A stretch of 64,000 nt of DNA from Pseudomonas putida (GCF_002906855.1 NZ_MINI01000048.1:992001-1056000), one strand, 5' to 3'; positions 43,712 through 53,860 are shown, numbered from the stretch's first letter. Notes: generated from the letters alone by a model not told the origin. Numbers and translations: made by a program.

Positions 43712-45604
43712 ATGACCAAGAACCTCAAGTTCAGCCACAAGATCCTGCTGGCCGCCGCCCTTGTGGTGGCCGTTGCCTTTACCTGTTTCGTGCTGTTCAA
43801 CGACTACCGACAACGCCAGTCCCTGCGCAGCGACACGCAGACCAACCTGCAGGACCTGGGCAACCTCACCGCCGGCAACATCCGCAACTGGCTCGACAGC
43901 CGCATCCAGTTGCTCGACTCACTGGCCCAGCAAGTCGCTGTCGATGGGCCAGGCAAAGCCAGCCTGGACCGCAGCCTGGCTTTGCCGGTGTATGGCAAGA
44001 ACTTCCAGCTCACCTACTTCGGCGGCCAGGACGGCAGCATGCAGTCGGTACCGGTGGGTAACCGCGCCGCCGACTACGACCCGCGGGTGCGGGGCTGGTA
44101 CAAGGCGGCCAGTGCCAGCGGCCAGACCATCGTTACCGAACCGTATATCTCGGCCTCTGCCGGCAAGCTGGTGATCACCCTGGCTACCCCGGTGCAGCAA
44201 GCGGGCCGGCTGATCGGCGTCAGCGGCGTCGACACCGACCTGCAGACCATCAGCAACCTGATCAACGCCCTGAACTTCGACGGCCAGGGCCATGCGTTCA
44301 TCGTCAACGGCGAAGGCAAGATCCTCATCCACCCCAAAGCCGACCTGGCCCTGAAAACCCTGGCCGACATCTACCCGCAGGACACCCCGCAAATCGGCAG
44401 CGGCCTGAAGGAAGTCGAAATCGATGGCCATAAGCAGTTCATCAGCTTCACCCACGTCGACGGTGTGCCGTCGGCGGACTGGTACGTGGCCCTGGTACTC
44501 GACCAGGATGCAGCGTTCGCCATGCTGGGTGAGCTGCGCACCTCCGCCATCATCGCCACCTTGATCGCGGTGGTGGCCATTATCGCCCTGCTCGGCCTGC
44601 TGATCCGCGTGCTGATGGAGCCACTGCACCTGATGGGCCGAGCCATGCATGACATCGCCGAGGGCGAAGGCGACCTTACGCGACGCCTGACCATCCACGC
44701 CCAGGATGAATTCGGCAGTCTTGGCCAATCGTTCAACCGCTTTGTCGAGCGTATTCACGAGTCGATCCGCGAAGTGGCCTCGGCCACCGGCCAGGTCAAC
44801 GCCGTGGCCGCCCAGGTGGTGACCGCTTCGAATGCCTCGATCACCAATGCCGACCAGCAGTCCAGCCGTACCAGCAGCGTGGCGGCAGCCATCAACGAAC
44901 TGGGCGCCGCCGCCCAGGAAATCGCCCAGAATGCCGCGCTGGCCTCGCAACATTCCAGCGAAGCGCGTGGCCTGGCCGAGGACGGCCAGCAAGTGGTCGG
45001 ACGCACCATCGACGTAATGAACCAGCTGTCGGCACGCATCAGCGACTCGTGCGGCAACATCGAGACGCTCAATGCCCACACCGCCAACATCGGCCAGATC
45101 CTCGATGTGATCAGCGGTATTTCCCAGCAGACCAACCTGCTGGCGCTCAACGCCGCGATCGAAGCGGCCCGTGCCGGCGAGGCAGGGCGTGGCTTTGCCG
45201 TGGTGGCCGACGAGGTCCGCAACCTGGCCCACCGCACCCAGGAGTCGGCACAGCAGGTGCAGCGCCTGATCGAGGAGTTGCAGGCCGGCGCGCAAGTGGC
45301 GGTCAGCACCATGAACCAGAGCCGTCAGCACAGCGACCACAGCGTGGGCATCGCCAACCAGGCCGGCGAGCGCCTGGGCAGCGTGACCCAGCGCATTGGC
45401 GAGATCGATGGCATGAACCAGTCGGTGGCCACTGCCACCGAGGAGCAGACGGCCGTGGTCGAGTCGATCAATGTCGACATCACCGAGATCAATACGTTGA
45501 ATCAGGAAGGGGTGCAGAACCTGCAGAGCACCTTGCGTGCCTGCACCGACCTTGAGCATCAGGTCGAGCGGTTGAAGCATCTGGTGGGCAGCTTCAGGAT
45601 CTGA
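43712..45604 (+). CDS. Amino-acid-type chemoreceptor (dCache_1 methyl-accepting chemotaxis protein)
   Basis: 630 residues from the ATG at 43712. Membrane helix 1 is at about 8-28, a dCache periplasmic domain at about 30-275, helix 2 at about 277-300, then HAMP and the tip QQTNLLALNAAIEAARAGE. The amino-acid-recognition motif known from PctA-type receptors is complete with uniform spacing: Tyr122, Arg127, Trp129, Tyr130 (YDPRVRGWY), Tyr145 (TEPY) and Asp174 (SGVD). I infer that it senses L-amino acids; location 1 kb from the hut genes makes histidine a natural candidate but does not prove it. It overlaps no neighbour; the 224 bases upstream show no FliA-type element. Confidence 0.9.
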   Translation: MTKNLKFSHKILLAAALVVAVAFTCFVLFNDYRQRQSLRSDTQTNLQDLGNLTAGNIRNWLDSRIQLLDSLAQQVAVDGPGKASLDRSLALPVYGKNFQLTYFGGQDGSMQSVPVGNRAADYDPRVRGWYKAASASGQTIVTEPYISASAGKLVITLATPVQQAGRLIGVSGVDTDLQTISNLINALNFDGQGHAFIVNGEGKILIHPKADLALKTLADIYPQDTPQIGSGLKEVEIDGHKQFISFTHVDGVPSADWYVALVLDQDAAFAMLGELRTSAIIATLIAVVAIIALLGLLIRVLMEPLHLMGRAMHDIAEGEGDLTRRLTIHAQDEFGSLGQSFNRFVERIHESIREVASATGQVNAVAAQVVTASNASITNADQQSSRTSSVAAAINELGAAAQEIAQNAALASQHSSEARGLAEDGQQVVGRTIDVMNQLSARISDSCGNIETLNAHTANIGQILDVISGISQQTNLLALNAAIEAARAGEAGRGFAVVADEVRNLAHRTQESAQQVQRLIEELQAGAQVAVSTMNQSRQHSDHSVGIANQAGERLGSVTQRIGEIDGMNQSVATATEEQTAVVESINVDITEINTLNQEGVQNLQSTLRACTDLEHQVERLKHLVGSFRI

Positions 45605-45626
45605 AACCGCAGGGGCCGCTACGTGG

Positions 45627-45713
45627 CCCATCGCGACCTGTGGTCGCTCCTACGCGAAACCGCGATCCCTTGTAGGAGCGACCGCAGGTCGCGATGGGCT
45701 GCAAAGCAGCCCC
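45627..45713. repeat. Inverted repeat pair (third REP-like family) after the chemoreceptor
   Basis: CCCATCGCGACCTGTGGTCG-type arm (45627-45653) and its near reverse complement (45672-45698) flank an 18-nt loop. The hairpin GGGCTGC-AAA-GCAGCCC (45696-45712) follows. It lies between convergent genes and probably serves as a bidirectional 3' structure. Confidence 0.85.
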
Positions 45714-45720
45714 ATTGGCA

Positions 45721-46317
45721 CTAGAACCTGGACCCAGGCTCCAGCAGGAAGTCCATCTCTTCGCTGGTACTCGGTCGCCCCAGCACCAGGTTGCGGTGCG
45801 GGAAGCGGCCGAAGCGGGCAATCACCCGCTGGTGCTGCTCGGCATAATCGAGGAAGCCTTCGAACAAGCGCCGGTGATCCTCCGGCTGCTCTTCCAGCAG
45901 CACCTGGTAACGCTCGACGCACAGGTTCTGCCAGTCCAGCACCTCGGCATGCTCCAGCACCAGCAGCACGAACACCCGCTGGATCGGCAGCAGCTGGTAA
46001 TCCCAGTTTTTCTGCAGGCCCTGCATGGCCACCACCTGCGCCCGCCGGTCACCTTCGAAGGCGCGCGGCGTGTCGCGGTAGAGCATGCGCGGCAGCTGGT
46101 CCAGCAGGATCAGCAAACCAAGCCAACCCTGCGGGCTCTGCTGCCACTCGTCGAGCCCACCCGCCAGGGCGTGCTCGACCAGGTCGCCAAACAGCGCCTG
46201 GGCTTCGGCATCGTGATGCTTGCCGAACCACAGTGTGCTCTTCTCGTCAGCCACGGCCTGGGGACTGGTGCCCCAACCGAACCACCACTCCAGCAACGGC
46301 TGCCAAGGTGCGAGCAT
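45721..46317 (-). CDS. DUF924 family protein
   Basis: 198 residues, helical, with the family pattern WWFG...LWFGKHHDAEAQ, LILLDQLPRMLYRDTPRAF and ARFGRFPHRNLVLGR. The family resembles TPR/aminotransferase-linked proteins of unknown function. It ends 3 nt before the fbp stop region on the same strand, so it is probably co-transcribed downstream of fbp. Confidence 0.88.
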   Translation of the reverse strand: MLAPWQPLLEWWFGWGTSPQAVADEKSTLWFGKHHDAEAQALFGDLVEHALAGGLDEWQQSPQGWLGLLILLDQLPRMLYRDTPRAFEGDRRAQVVAMQGLQKNWDYQLLPIQRVFVLLVLEHAEVLDWQNLCVERYQVLLEEQPEDHRRLFEGFLDYAEQHQRVIARFGRFPHRNLVLGRPSTSEEMDFLLEPGSRF

Positions 46318-46320
46318 GAC

Positions 46321-47331
46321 TTACTCCTTGTGGTAGGCGGTTACGCGCTCGACCTCTTCCTTCGAGCCGAGGATCACCGACACGCGCTGGTGCAGGCCCT
46401 CCGGCTTGATGTCGAGGATGCGCTGGTAACCATCGGTGGATACGCCGCCGGCCTGTTCGATGATGAACGACATCGGGTTGGCTTCGTACATCAGGCGCAG
46501 CTTGCCCGGCTTGCTTGGGTCGCGGGCATCGCGCGGGTACATGAACAGACCGCCACGGGTCAGGATACGGTGCACGTCGGCCACCATCGAGGCGATCCAG
46601 CGCATGTTGTAGTTCTTCTTCAGCGGGCCGGTCTCGCCAGCCAGCAGTTCGCCCACGTAGCGCTGCACCGGGGCTTCCCAGTGACGCTGGTTGGACATGT
46701 TGATGGCGAACTCGGCGGTGCTTTCCGGCACGCGGATGTTCTCGTGGGTCAGAACGAAGCTGCCCAGTTCGCGGTCCAGGGTGAAGCCCTTGACGCCGTT
46801 GCCCAGGGTCAGGATCAGCATGGTCTGCGGGCCGTAGATGGCGTAACCAGCAGCGACCTGCTGGGTGCCTGGCTGCAGGAAGGCGTTTTCGTTCAGGGTT
46901 TCGTTCTGGCTCAGGTACTCGTTAGGGCAACGCAGTACCGAGAAGATGGTGCCGACCGAGACGTTGACGTCGATGTTGGACGAGCCGTCCAGCGGGTCGA
47001 AGACCAGCAGGTAGGCGCCTTTCGGGTACTTGCCCGGGATCTGGTAGGCGTTGTCCATTTCCTCGGACGCCATGCCGGCCAGGTGGCCGCCCCACTCGTT
47101 GGCTTCGAGCAGGATATCGTTGGAGATCACGTCCAGTTTCTTCTGGACTTCGCCCTGCACGTTTTCAGTGCCCATGCTGCCCAGCACGCCGCCGAGGGCG
47201 CCTTTGGACACGTGATGGCTGATTTCCTTGCACGCACGCGCCACCACTTCGATCAGGAAGCGCAGATCGGCAGGGGTATTGTTGCTGCGGGTCTGCTCAA
47301 TCAGATAGCGACTCAGGGTAACGCGGGACAT
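46321..47331 (-). CDS. fbp: Fructose-1,6-bisphosphatase class 1
   Basis: 336 residues. It is the gluconeogenic enzyme hydrolysing fructose-1,6-bisphosphate. The metal-binding motif VFDPLDGSSNIDVNVSVGT is intact, as are YAIYGPQTMLILT and KLRLMYEANPMSFIIEQAGG. It is followed directly by the DUF924 gene and preceded by glgP on the same strand. Confidence 0.97.
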   Translation of the reverse strand: MSRVTLSRYLIEQTRSNNTPADLRFLIEVVARACKEISHHVSKGALGGVLGSMGTENVQGEVQKKLDVISNDILLEANEWGGHLAGMASEEMDNAYQIPGKYPKGAYLLVFDPLDGSSNIDVNVSVGTIFSVLRCPNEYLSQNETLNENAFLQPGTQQVAAGYAIYGPQTMLILTLGNGVKGFTLDRELGSFVLTHENIRVPESTAEFAINMSNQRHWEAPVQRYVGELLAGETGPLKKNYNMRWIASMVADVHRILTRGGLFMYPRDARDPSKPGKLRLMYEANPMSFIIEQAGGVSTDGYQRILDIKPEGLHQRVSVILGSKEEVERVTAYHKE

Positions 47332-47455
47332 GTATGGCTCCGAAAGGATAGGGGGTGAAAAACCCCCGCAGTTTACAGGGAGAGTTGCAGCCTAGCGAGC
47401 AAAGAGACTCGACTTCCGCCGCTGAGTTCAGCAAGTGCCCGGCCAATGGTCGGCT

Positions 47456-47474
47456 GGGGCCGCTGTGCGGCCCC
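47456..47474 (-). terminator. GC-rich hairpin after glgP
   Basis: GGGGCCGC-TGT-GCGGCCCC, an 8-bp perfect stem, lies 5 nt past the glgP stop. There is little T-tract, so termination may be partial and allow read-through to fbp. Confidence 0.6.
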
Positions 47475-47479
47475 TTGGC

Positions 47480-49930
<2,451 letters not shown>

Positions 49931-50049
49931 GCGGCATCCTCGGGCAAGTTGACGAAAGCGGAGGGAGACTGTTGAGCCTAGACGCTTCGACCGAGAGCGA
50001 CAGCCAGTGTTCGCGGTTTTCATGAACGTTTGCGCATTCGGTCAAAAGG

Positions 50050-50080
50050 TTGTTCATAAATTGAACAATTCCGGTATGAT
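50050..50080 (+). promoter_or_regulatory. Perfect 19-bp inverted repeat with -10 box upstream of ykgJ-like gene
   Basis: TTGTTCA-TAAAT-TGAACAA (50050-50068) is a perfect palindrome. A good -10 hexamer TATGAT follows at 50075-50080, with the left half doubling as a -35-like TTGTTC. It lies in the glgP/ykgJ divergent spacer and looks like a repressor operator covering the promoter. The regulator is unknown. Confidence 0.55.
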
Positions 50081-50115
50081 CGCGCGCCCCAAGACCGTGA
50101 TTCACCCCCATAACG

Positions 50116-50520
50116 ATGAAAACGACCCTGATCGCCGCAGCCGAAGTCGACCGCCTGGAGACCTGGCAGCGCTACACCAGCAACATGTGCCATGGCTGCC
50201 ATTCGACCTGCTGCACCCTGCCAGTGGAGGTGAAGATCAAGGATCTGATCCGCATCGGCGTGGTCGACGAGTTCGAGAAAGATGAACCGCCGAAGAATGT
50301 GGCCAAGCGCCTGCAGAAGGAAGGCATCGTCGAGCGCTTCAACCAGAAGTCGGGGATCTTCACCCTGACCCGGATGAGCAACGATGACTGTATGTACCTG
50401 GATCGCAAGAGCCGGCTGTGCACCATCTATGACAAACGGCCGGATACCTGCCGCAACCACCCCAAGGTCGGGCCGCGGCCGGGGTATTGTGCTTACAAGC
50501 CGAAGGTGGTTGGGCGTTGA
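50116..50520 (+). CDS. YkgJ-family cysteine-cluster protein
   Basis: 134 residues. Cysteines are arranged as in the CxxCC-type zinc/iron chelating family: MCHGCHSTCCTLPVEVK near residue 18, then DCMYLDRKSRLCTIYDKRPDTCRNHPKVG. The role is unknown; a metal-binding function is likely. Its stop codon overlaps the -35 box of a predicted small-RNA promoter. Confidence 0.9.
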   Translation: MKTTLIAAAEVDRLETWQRYTSNMCHGCHSTCCTLPVEVKIKDLIRIGVVDEFEKDEPPKNVAKRLQKEGIVERFNQKSGIFTLTRMSNDDCMYLDRKSRLCTIYDKRPDTCRNHPKVGPRPGYCAYKPKVVGR

Positions 50521-50545
50521 CGGTCCCGCTAGGACTCAATAGACT
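50517..50545 (+). promoter_or_regulatory. Sigma-70 promoter of predicted small RNA
   Basis: TTGACG (50517-50522, 5/6 of consensus), exact 17-nt spacer, TAGACT (50540-50545, 4/6). It overlaps the stop of the ykgJ-like gene and points into a run of hairpins ending in a terminator. Confidence 0.6.
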
Positions 50546-50551
50546 TTAACT

Positions 50552-50685
50552 CGTCTCGATGTACACGGAGCTTCCGTCAGGAAGTGTCTAGACGCCGCCA
50601 CCTGGTTCCGGCCGTGCCGGTTGATGGGATTAGTCCCTAAGGGCATCCGCGATACGACCCCCTTCATTGGGGGTTTCGTATTTTT
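50552..50685 (+). ncRNA. Predicted small RNA (multi-hairpin, intrinsic terminator)
   Basis: About 134 nt between a promoter-like element and a strong terminator with no convincing reading frame. Successive hairpins are visible: ACGGA-GCT-TCCGT (50565-50577), CCGGC-CGT-GCCGG (50608-50620) and GGGA-TTAG-TCCC (50626-50637). The terminator stem is ATACGA CCCCC / GGGGG TT TCGTAT (50652-50681), followed by TTTT. The antisense strand has a 43-codon open frame, but the structures and T-tract fit a plus-strand RNA. I do not recognise the family. Confidence 0.6.
50652..50685 (+). terminator. Intrinsic terminator of predicted small RNA
   Basis: An 11-bp interrupted stem (ATACGACCCCC with GGGGG-TT-TCGTAT) around loop TTCATT, followed by T-rich sequence. 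It also faces the convergent frameshifted gene. Confidence 0.85.
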
Positions 50686-50693
50686 ACAGGCTG

Positions 50694-51306
50694 CTATTGC
50701 CTTACAGGCCGTCGAATCGGCTCATTTCTCAGTTTCTTCAGCATCAGCAACCAGCCTTTAATCTTCTCGTGCCGCTTCAGCGCCGTAGGCCGATTCGAAG
50801 GATGGCCAGGGTCACGCACATAAGCGCTTTCGACATAGAGCCTCAGACTACTGGGCGAGTCTCGACGCAAGTTGAAATACACCTCATATCGACTGCCCTC
50901 CGGATACCCGAACTGATTACCCTCGATGGTCAACCAGTTGCTATGCCCAGTAAAAAGGCACTGTCGCTCAGGCAACGAAGCAATAATCGAAGGCAACTGA
51001 ACTGACAGCTTGTGACGACCAGGGGCAGAAGGCACGGCGAATTCCCCGATGATCGATCAAGAGGTGATCGTGCCCCATATGTTCGAAGTCCAGTTCAGTA
51101 CCTTGCTTGGGACCATAGCTGACGCAGTGACTTGAGTACTCGACCGCCAGTGCTACTTCCCCCATTCCCCGATCAGCCAGGCCCGGGATCTTCAACCGAT
51201 GTGAGATTGGACGCAAATGAAGCAGACTCCACGAACTGCCTGCGACCTCGATCTGGCCACGAGCCAGGTGTTCCTTCCACCCCTTGCCCTTCATTTTCAG
51301 CCTCAA
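50694..51306 (-). pseudogene. Frameshifted conserved gene ('stationary phase growth adaptation'-like)
   Basis: Two overlapping frames together rebuild one protein. The 5' part (51306/51294 to about 51020) reads MKGKGWKEHLARGQIEVAG ... VEYSSHCVSYGPKQGTE ... DHRGIRRAFCP. The 3' part (about 51025 to 50694) continues as GRHKLSVQLPSIIASL ... LFTGHSNWLTIE ... EVYFNLRRDSPSSLRLYVE. The joined order matches a family I recall from Pseudomonas, in which DHR-x-I-x-R-x-FC is followed directly by RY-x-LS. The break falls at about 51018-51026 in a TGCCCCTGG context, one extra base. It may be a real pseudogene, a sequencing error or, less likely, recoding. Confidence 0.65.
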
Positions 51307-51623
51307 TCAATTGCCAATAGGCAGCGTACTGAGGCCATCGGCTATTGCCAAAGACAGCTTGGTAAGTAATTGAGTAGAAAGAAACATGCTGCAACCGACA
51401 CTGGAAATATCGGCTTCCAGTTTGCCCAAAATCAAGTCTTCACATCTCCGACCCAAGGCAACTCAAAACTGTTCATCTATTCCAATAAGAAAATTTCCCA
51501 CTATTGATACAGATAGTTCCTACAGGTTTGGGCTGGCGACATCAGTCCTCGCGAAATACCCTACAAACCCTGTCGACTCGCGTCTGATTGTTACTGGAAA
51601 CCTGTCCCCCTAGGCTTTCCAGG
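51307..51623. other. Low-GC stretch without a convincing gene
   Basis: This region is visibly richer in A/T than its neighbours, for example around 51420-51530. Short frames occur on both strands (a 75-codon one on plus; MQHVSFYSITYQAVFG on minus leading toward the frameshifted gene), but none has a ribosome-binding site or recognisable family. It may be decayed or recently acquired DNA. Confidence 0.5.
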
Positions 51624-51781
51624 TCGCTGAATGGTTCAGCGATCGGGTGTGGAAACCCGGAAATTCATGAGAACTGCGACTGTCGATATGGCGGTTGTAC
51701 GCGGAAGGCCGTTAGGCCTGCCGGGGTTCTCATGCCTGGTTTTCCACTCCGTGTACAACCGCCACCCTTTCGTGTGGAAAC
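51624..51781 (+). promoter_or_regulatory. Structured leader with competing hairpins upstream of the DUF6124 gene
   Basis: Visible elements are an 8-bp hairpin TCGCTGAA-TGG-TTCAGCGA (51624-51642) and a 16-bp stem GGCGGTTGTACGCGGA (51690-51705) with TCCGTGTACAACCGCC (51748-51763, one G-U pair). An alternative long-range stem pairs GTGGAAAC (51649-51656) and CATGAGAAC (51666-51674) with GTTCTCATG and GTTTTCCAC (51726-51747). A second GTGGAAAC copy lies at 51774-51781. The pairings interlock, so they are mutually exclusive or form a pseudoknot. It ends 33 nt before the coding start. Confidence 0.6.
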
Positions 51782-51814
51782 GAACGGGTGGGGTAAATGA
51801 CATGAGAGCCAGCC

Positions 51815-52096
51815 ATGAAAAAAATCGTCCCCGACCCACCCCACCACTTCGACCTCCCAGACGGCACGACCCTCACCCACGCCATCTGCGAAAACCTCGT
51901 CCCCCTCGACCACGTCGTGGTCAACATCACCCACTACCTGATGATCGCCTACAACCACAGCCACCGCGCCCTCGACGGCATCGAGGATGACCGCACGCGG
52001 GAGACGCTGGTGAATGGCTTGCGGGCCCTGCAGTTGGCCTGGGGGCAGGCGGATGCCTTGTCGCTCGCCTTGGAACGTGCCGGCAGCACGCATTGA
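51815..52096 (+). CDS. DUF6124 family small protein
   Basis: 93 residues, starting MKKIVPDPP as is typical of the Pseudomonas DUF6124 family, with GAGAGCC before the ATG. It is helical with no membrane segment (VVNITHYLMIAYNHSHRALDG). The function is unknown. It is commonly found with DUF3077 proteins, and a DUF3077 gene follows 69 nt downstream. The unusually structured 5' region suggests regulation at the RNA level. Confidence 0.8.
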   Translation: MKKIVPDPPHHFDLPDGTTLTHAICENLVPLDHVVVNITHYLMIAYNHSHRALDGIEDDRTRETLVNGLRALQLAWGQADALSLALERAGSTH

Positions 52097-52106
52097 TGCT
52101 CGCCTT

Positions 52107-52126
52107 TTCGCGGGCATGCCCGCGAA
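52107..52126. repeat. 20-bp perfect palindrome (REP-like) between DUF6124 and DUF3077 genes
   Basis: TTCGCGGGCATGCCCGCGAA is fully self-complementary and is followed by GCCGG. It resembles the REP arms elsewhere in the window and could end or stabilise the upstream message. Confidence 0.75.
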
Positions 52127-52165
52127 GCCGGTGCCATCCACAACAACACTCCGGGTGAAAAACCA

Positions 52166-52426
52166 ATGACCGAAAACAACCACACCACTCCCGGCAAAAC
52201 CTGCTTCTACCAGGGCGAAGAGCACAAACAACCCCTGTTCCAGGTCTGCGCAGGCATCCCCTGCCAGGACGCCCGCGATCAAGCTTCCGAACTGCTGGGT
52301 TGCGTGCGCGACCTGACCCTGACCGCCGTCATGGACAATGACCCGCAACTGATCTGGGCCGCGCACTACCTCAGTGCATTGGCCAAGGCCCTGCTGGACG
52401 ACGCCGAACTGGGCATGCCGCACTGA
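52166..52426 (+). CDS. DUF3077 family small protein
   Basis: 86 residues, with LFQVCAGIPCQDARDQASELLGCVRDLT in its N-terminal half and a helical C terminus ending near LSALAKALLDDAELG, the usual DUF3077 pattern. The function is unknown. It is paired with the DUF6124 gene upstream and convergent with the PqaA-like gene, 9 nt from its stop. Confidence 0.85.
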   Translation: MTENNHTTPGKTCFYQGEEHKQPLFQVCAGIPCQDARDQASELLGCVRDLTLTAVMDNDPQLIWAAHYLSALAKALLDDAELGMPH

Positions 52427-52435
52427 GCCTGCTGC

Positions 52436-53860
52436 TCACGCACCGCCCGCCAGGAAGCTGCGGCAAGCACCGCCGTGATCCGTCGGCTGATGCGCGGGAT
52501 ATGTCTGCGGCAGCACGCTGACCGGGCTGGTGGCGATGAAGCCATCAGCGAACTTCGCCTCGACGAACTGCGCCTGCCACCCCGTCGCTGGCGCCGTGCG
52601 TTGCAGGGTGAAGTGCTGCTGAGGCACCAGTGTCTCGGACTGGTAGCGCACCCCGCAGGCATAGCGGAAGTCCCGATCCTGGCTGTTGCTTGCCGTCCAT
52701 ACCCTCACTGCCACGGGCGGCTCGGAGAAGTCGACAGCCATCTGCCCGGGCTGCCCGCCCTCTGACACCTGCACGCTCGGCAGGGGTTTACCATCGCGCA
52801 GGCGCGTTACCGCCGGCACCAGGGTGCTGACCACCTGCTGACGCACCCCGCCGTGGTCCGAGTTCGGCAACACTCTAAGGCTGGTCTGGCCTGGCAGGCG
52901 TTGCTGATAATCGGTGACGGGGTCGGGCACGAAGAAATCATCGCCGCTGGCAGACACCAGGTACTTGGGAATCGCCAGGCGCTGCCCCTCCTCGTTCAGG
53001 TACTGCATCGGGTCCACCAGCGCCATCAGCCGCTCGAATGCCGGGGTGCCCAGTTGTTGCAGCACACCGGCCTGCTGGTAGGAGCCCAGTGCCAAGGGCC
53101 AGTGACCGCCATAGCGCTTGCGCAATCCAGCCAGCATGTCCGAGGTGTCCGCCACGTCGATTACGGCAGGCACGATGGCCATCACCCGCTCATCGGCCAG
53201 CGCCGTGAGCCACGCGCTCCAGCCACGCTTGGAGGCACCCGTGATGATGAAACTGTCCACCGTGAGCCCTTGCTTACCCAGTTCCAGCACGGCCAGGTCC
53301 ATCGCCCGGCTCGCCGCCGCAGCCATCGGCACATGCAGTGGTAGTTCCGGCGCGGCACCGCGCAGCGAATGTGCCCAGGTATGCGCCACGGCGTCATCCT
53401 CGCGCAGGGGCTTCTCGACATCACCGAAGGTCACGTACTGGTTGGGCGCATCGCTGATCATGACCACGGCCATATGCGACTTTAGAGCCACTTCGCGCAA
53501 TGCTTCGCGGGTATAGTCCGGGCTCTGCGCCGGCCCGTGCCTTATGCCGTTGTTCACCACCAGCAAGGCTTTGCCGGGCACTGCATTGCGCGGCACGTGC
53601 AATTCGACATCGTGCTCCCAACGACGTGGTTCAACCACCGGGACCGGGTCCCACACCTGCGAAACCATCTGCAGGCGACGGAAATCGTAGCCAGGTTCAG
53701 AGGCCTGTTCGAGCAGTACGGCCTCCAGAGGCTTCTGGCGCACATTGCCGATGTGGCAGTGAACGACTTCCTGCGGGCGCAGGCCGCTACAGTCCTGCAG
53801 AGCGCTGGCATGGAAACTGGCCATCAGGCAGGGGATGGCAAGCGCAAATCGGTACTTCAT
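52436..53860 (-). CDS. PhoPQ-activated pathogenicity-related (PqaA-like) protein
   Basis: 474 residues from the ATG at 53860. A Sec signal peptide (about 1-20, FALAIPCLMASFHASA) is followed by an alpha/beta-hydrolase-like domain of the PhoPQ-related family. Visible motifs are ALLVVNNGIRHG, VVMISDAPNQYVTF, the nucleophile-like ITGASKRGWSAWLTAL and the late SASGDDFFVPD. In Salmonella PqaA is PhoP-induced and linked to antimicrobial-peptide resistance (known); the enzymatic activity is undefined. It is a single gene between the accessory DUF pair and typA. Confidence 0.88.
   Translation of the reverse strand: MKYRFALAIPCLMASFHASALQDCSGLRPQEVVHCHIGNVRQKPLEAVLLEQASEPGYDFRRLQMVSQVWDPVPVVEPRRWEHDVELHVPRNAVPGKALLVVNNGIRHGPAQSPDYTREALREVALKSHMAVVMISDAPNQYVTFGDVEKPLREDDAVAHTWAHSLRGAAPELPLHVPMAAAASRAMDLAVLELGKQGLTVDSFIITGASKRGWSAWLTALADERVMAIVPAVIDVADTSDMLAGLRKRYGGHWPLALGSYQQAGVLQQLGTPAFERLMALVDPMQYLNEEGQRLAIPKYLVSASGDDFFVPDPVTDYQQRLPGQTSLRVLPNSDHGGVRQQVVSTLVPAVTRLRDGKPLPSVQVSEGGQPGQMAVDFSEPPVAVRVWTASNSQDRDFRYACGVRYQSETLVPQQHFTLQRTAPATGWQAQFVEAKFADGFIATSPVSVLPQTYPAHQPTDHGGACRSFLAGGA

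Noticed and set aside
50526..50670. 43-codon minus-strand frame (MKGVVSRMPLGTNPINRHG)
   Set aside because: No good ribosome-binding site; the region is better explained as a plus-strand RNA with its own promoter, hairpins and terminator. Left open as the main alternative.
51386..51613. 75-codon plus-strand frame in the AT-rich island
   Set aside because: No ribosome-binding site, no recognisable pattern and irregular codon use.
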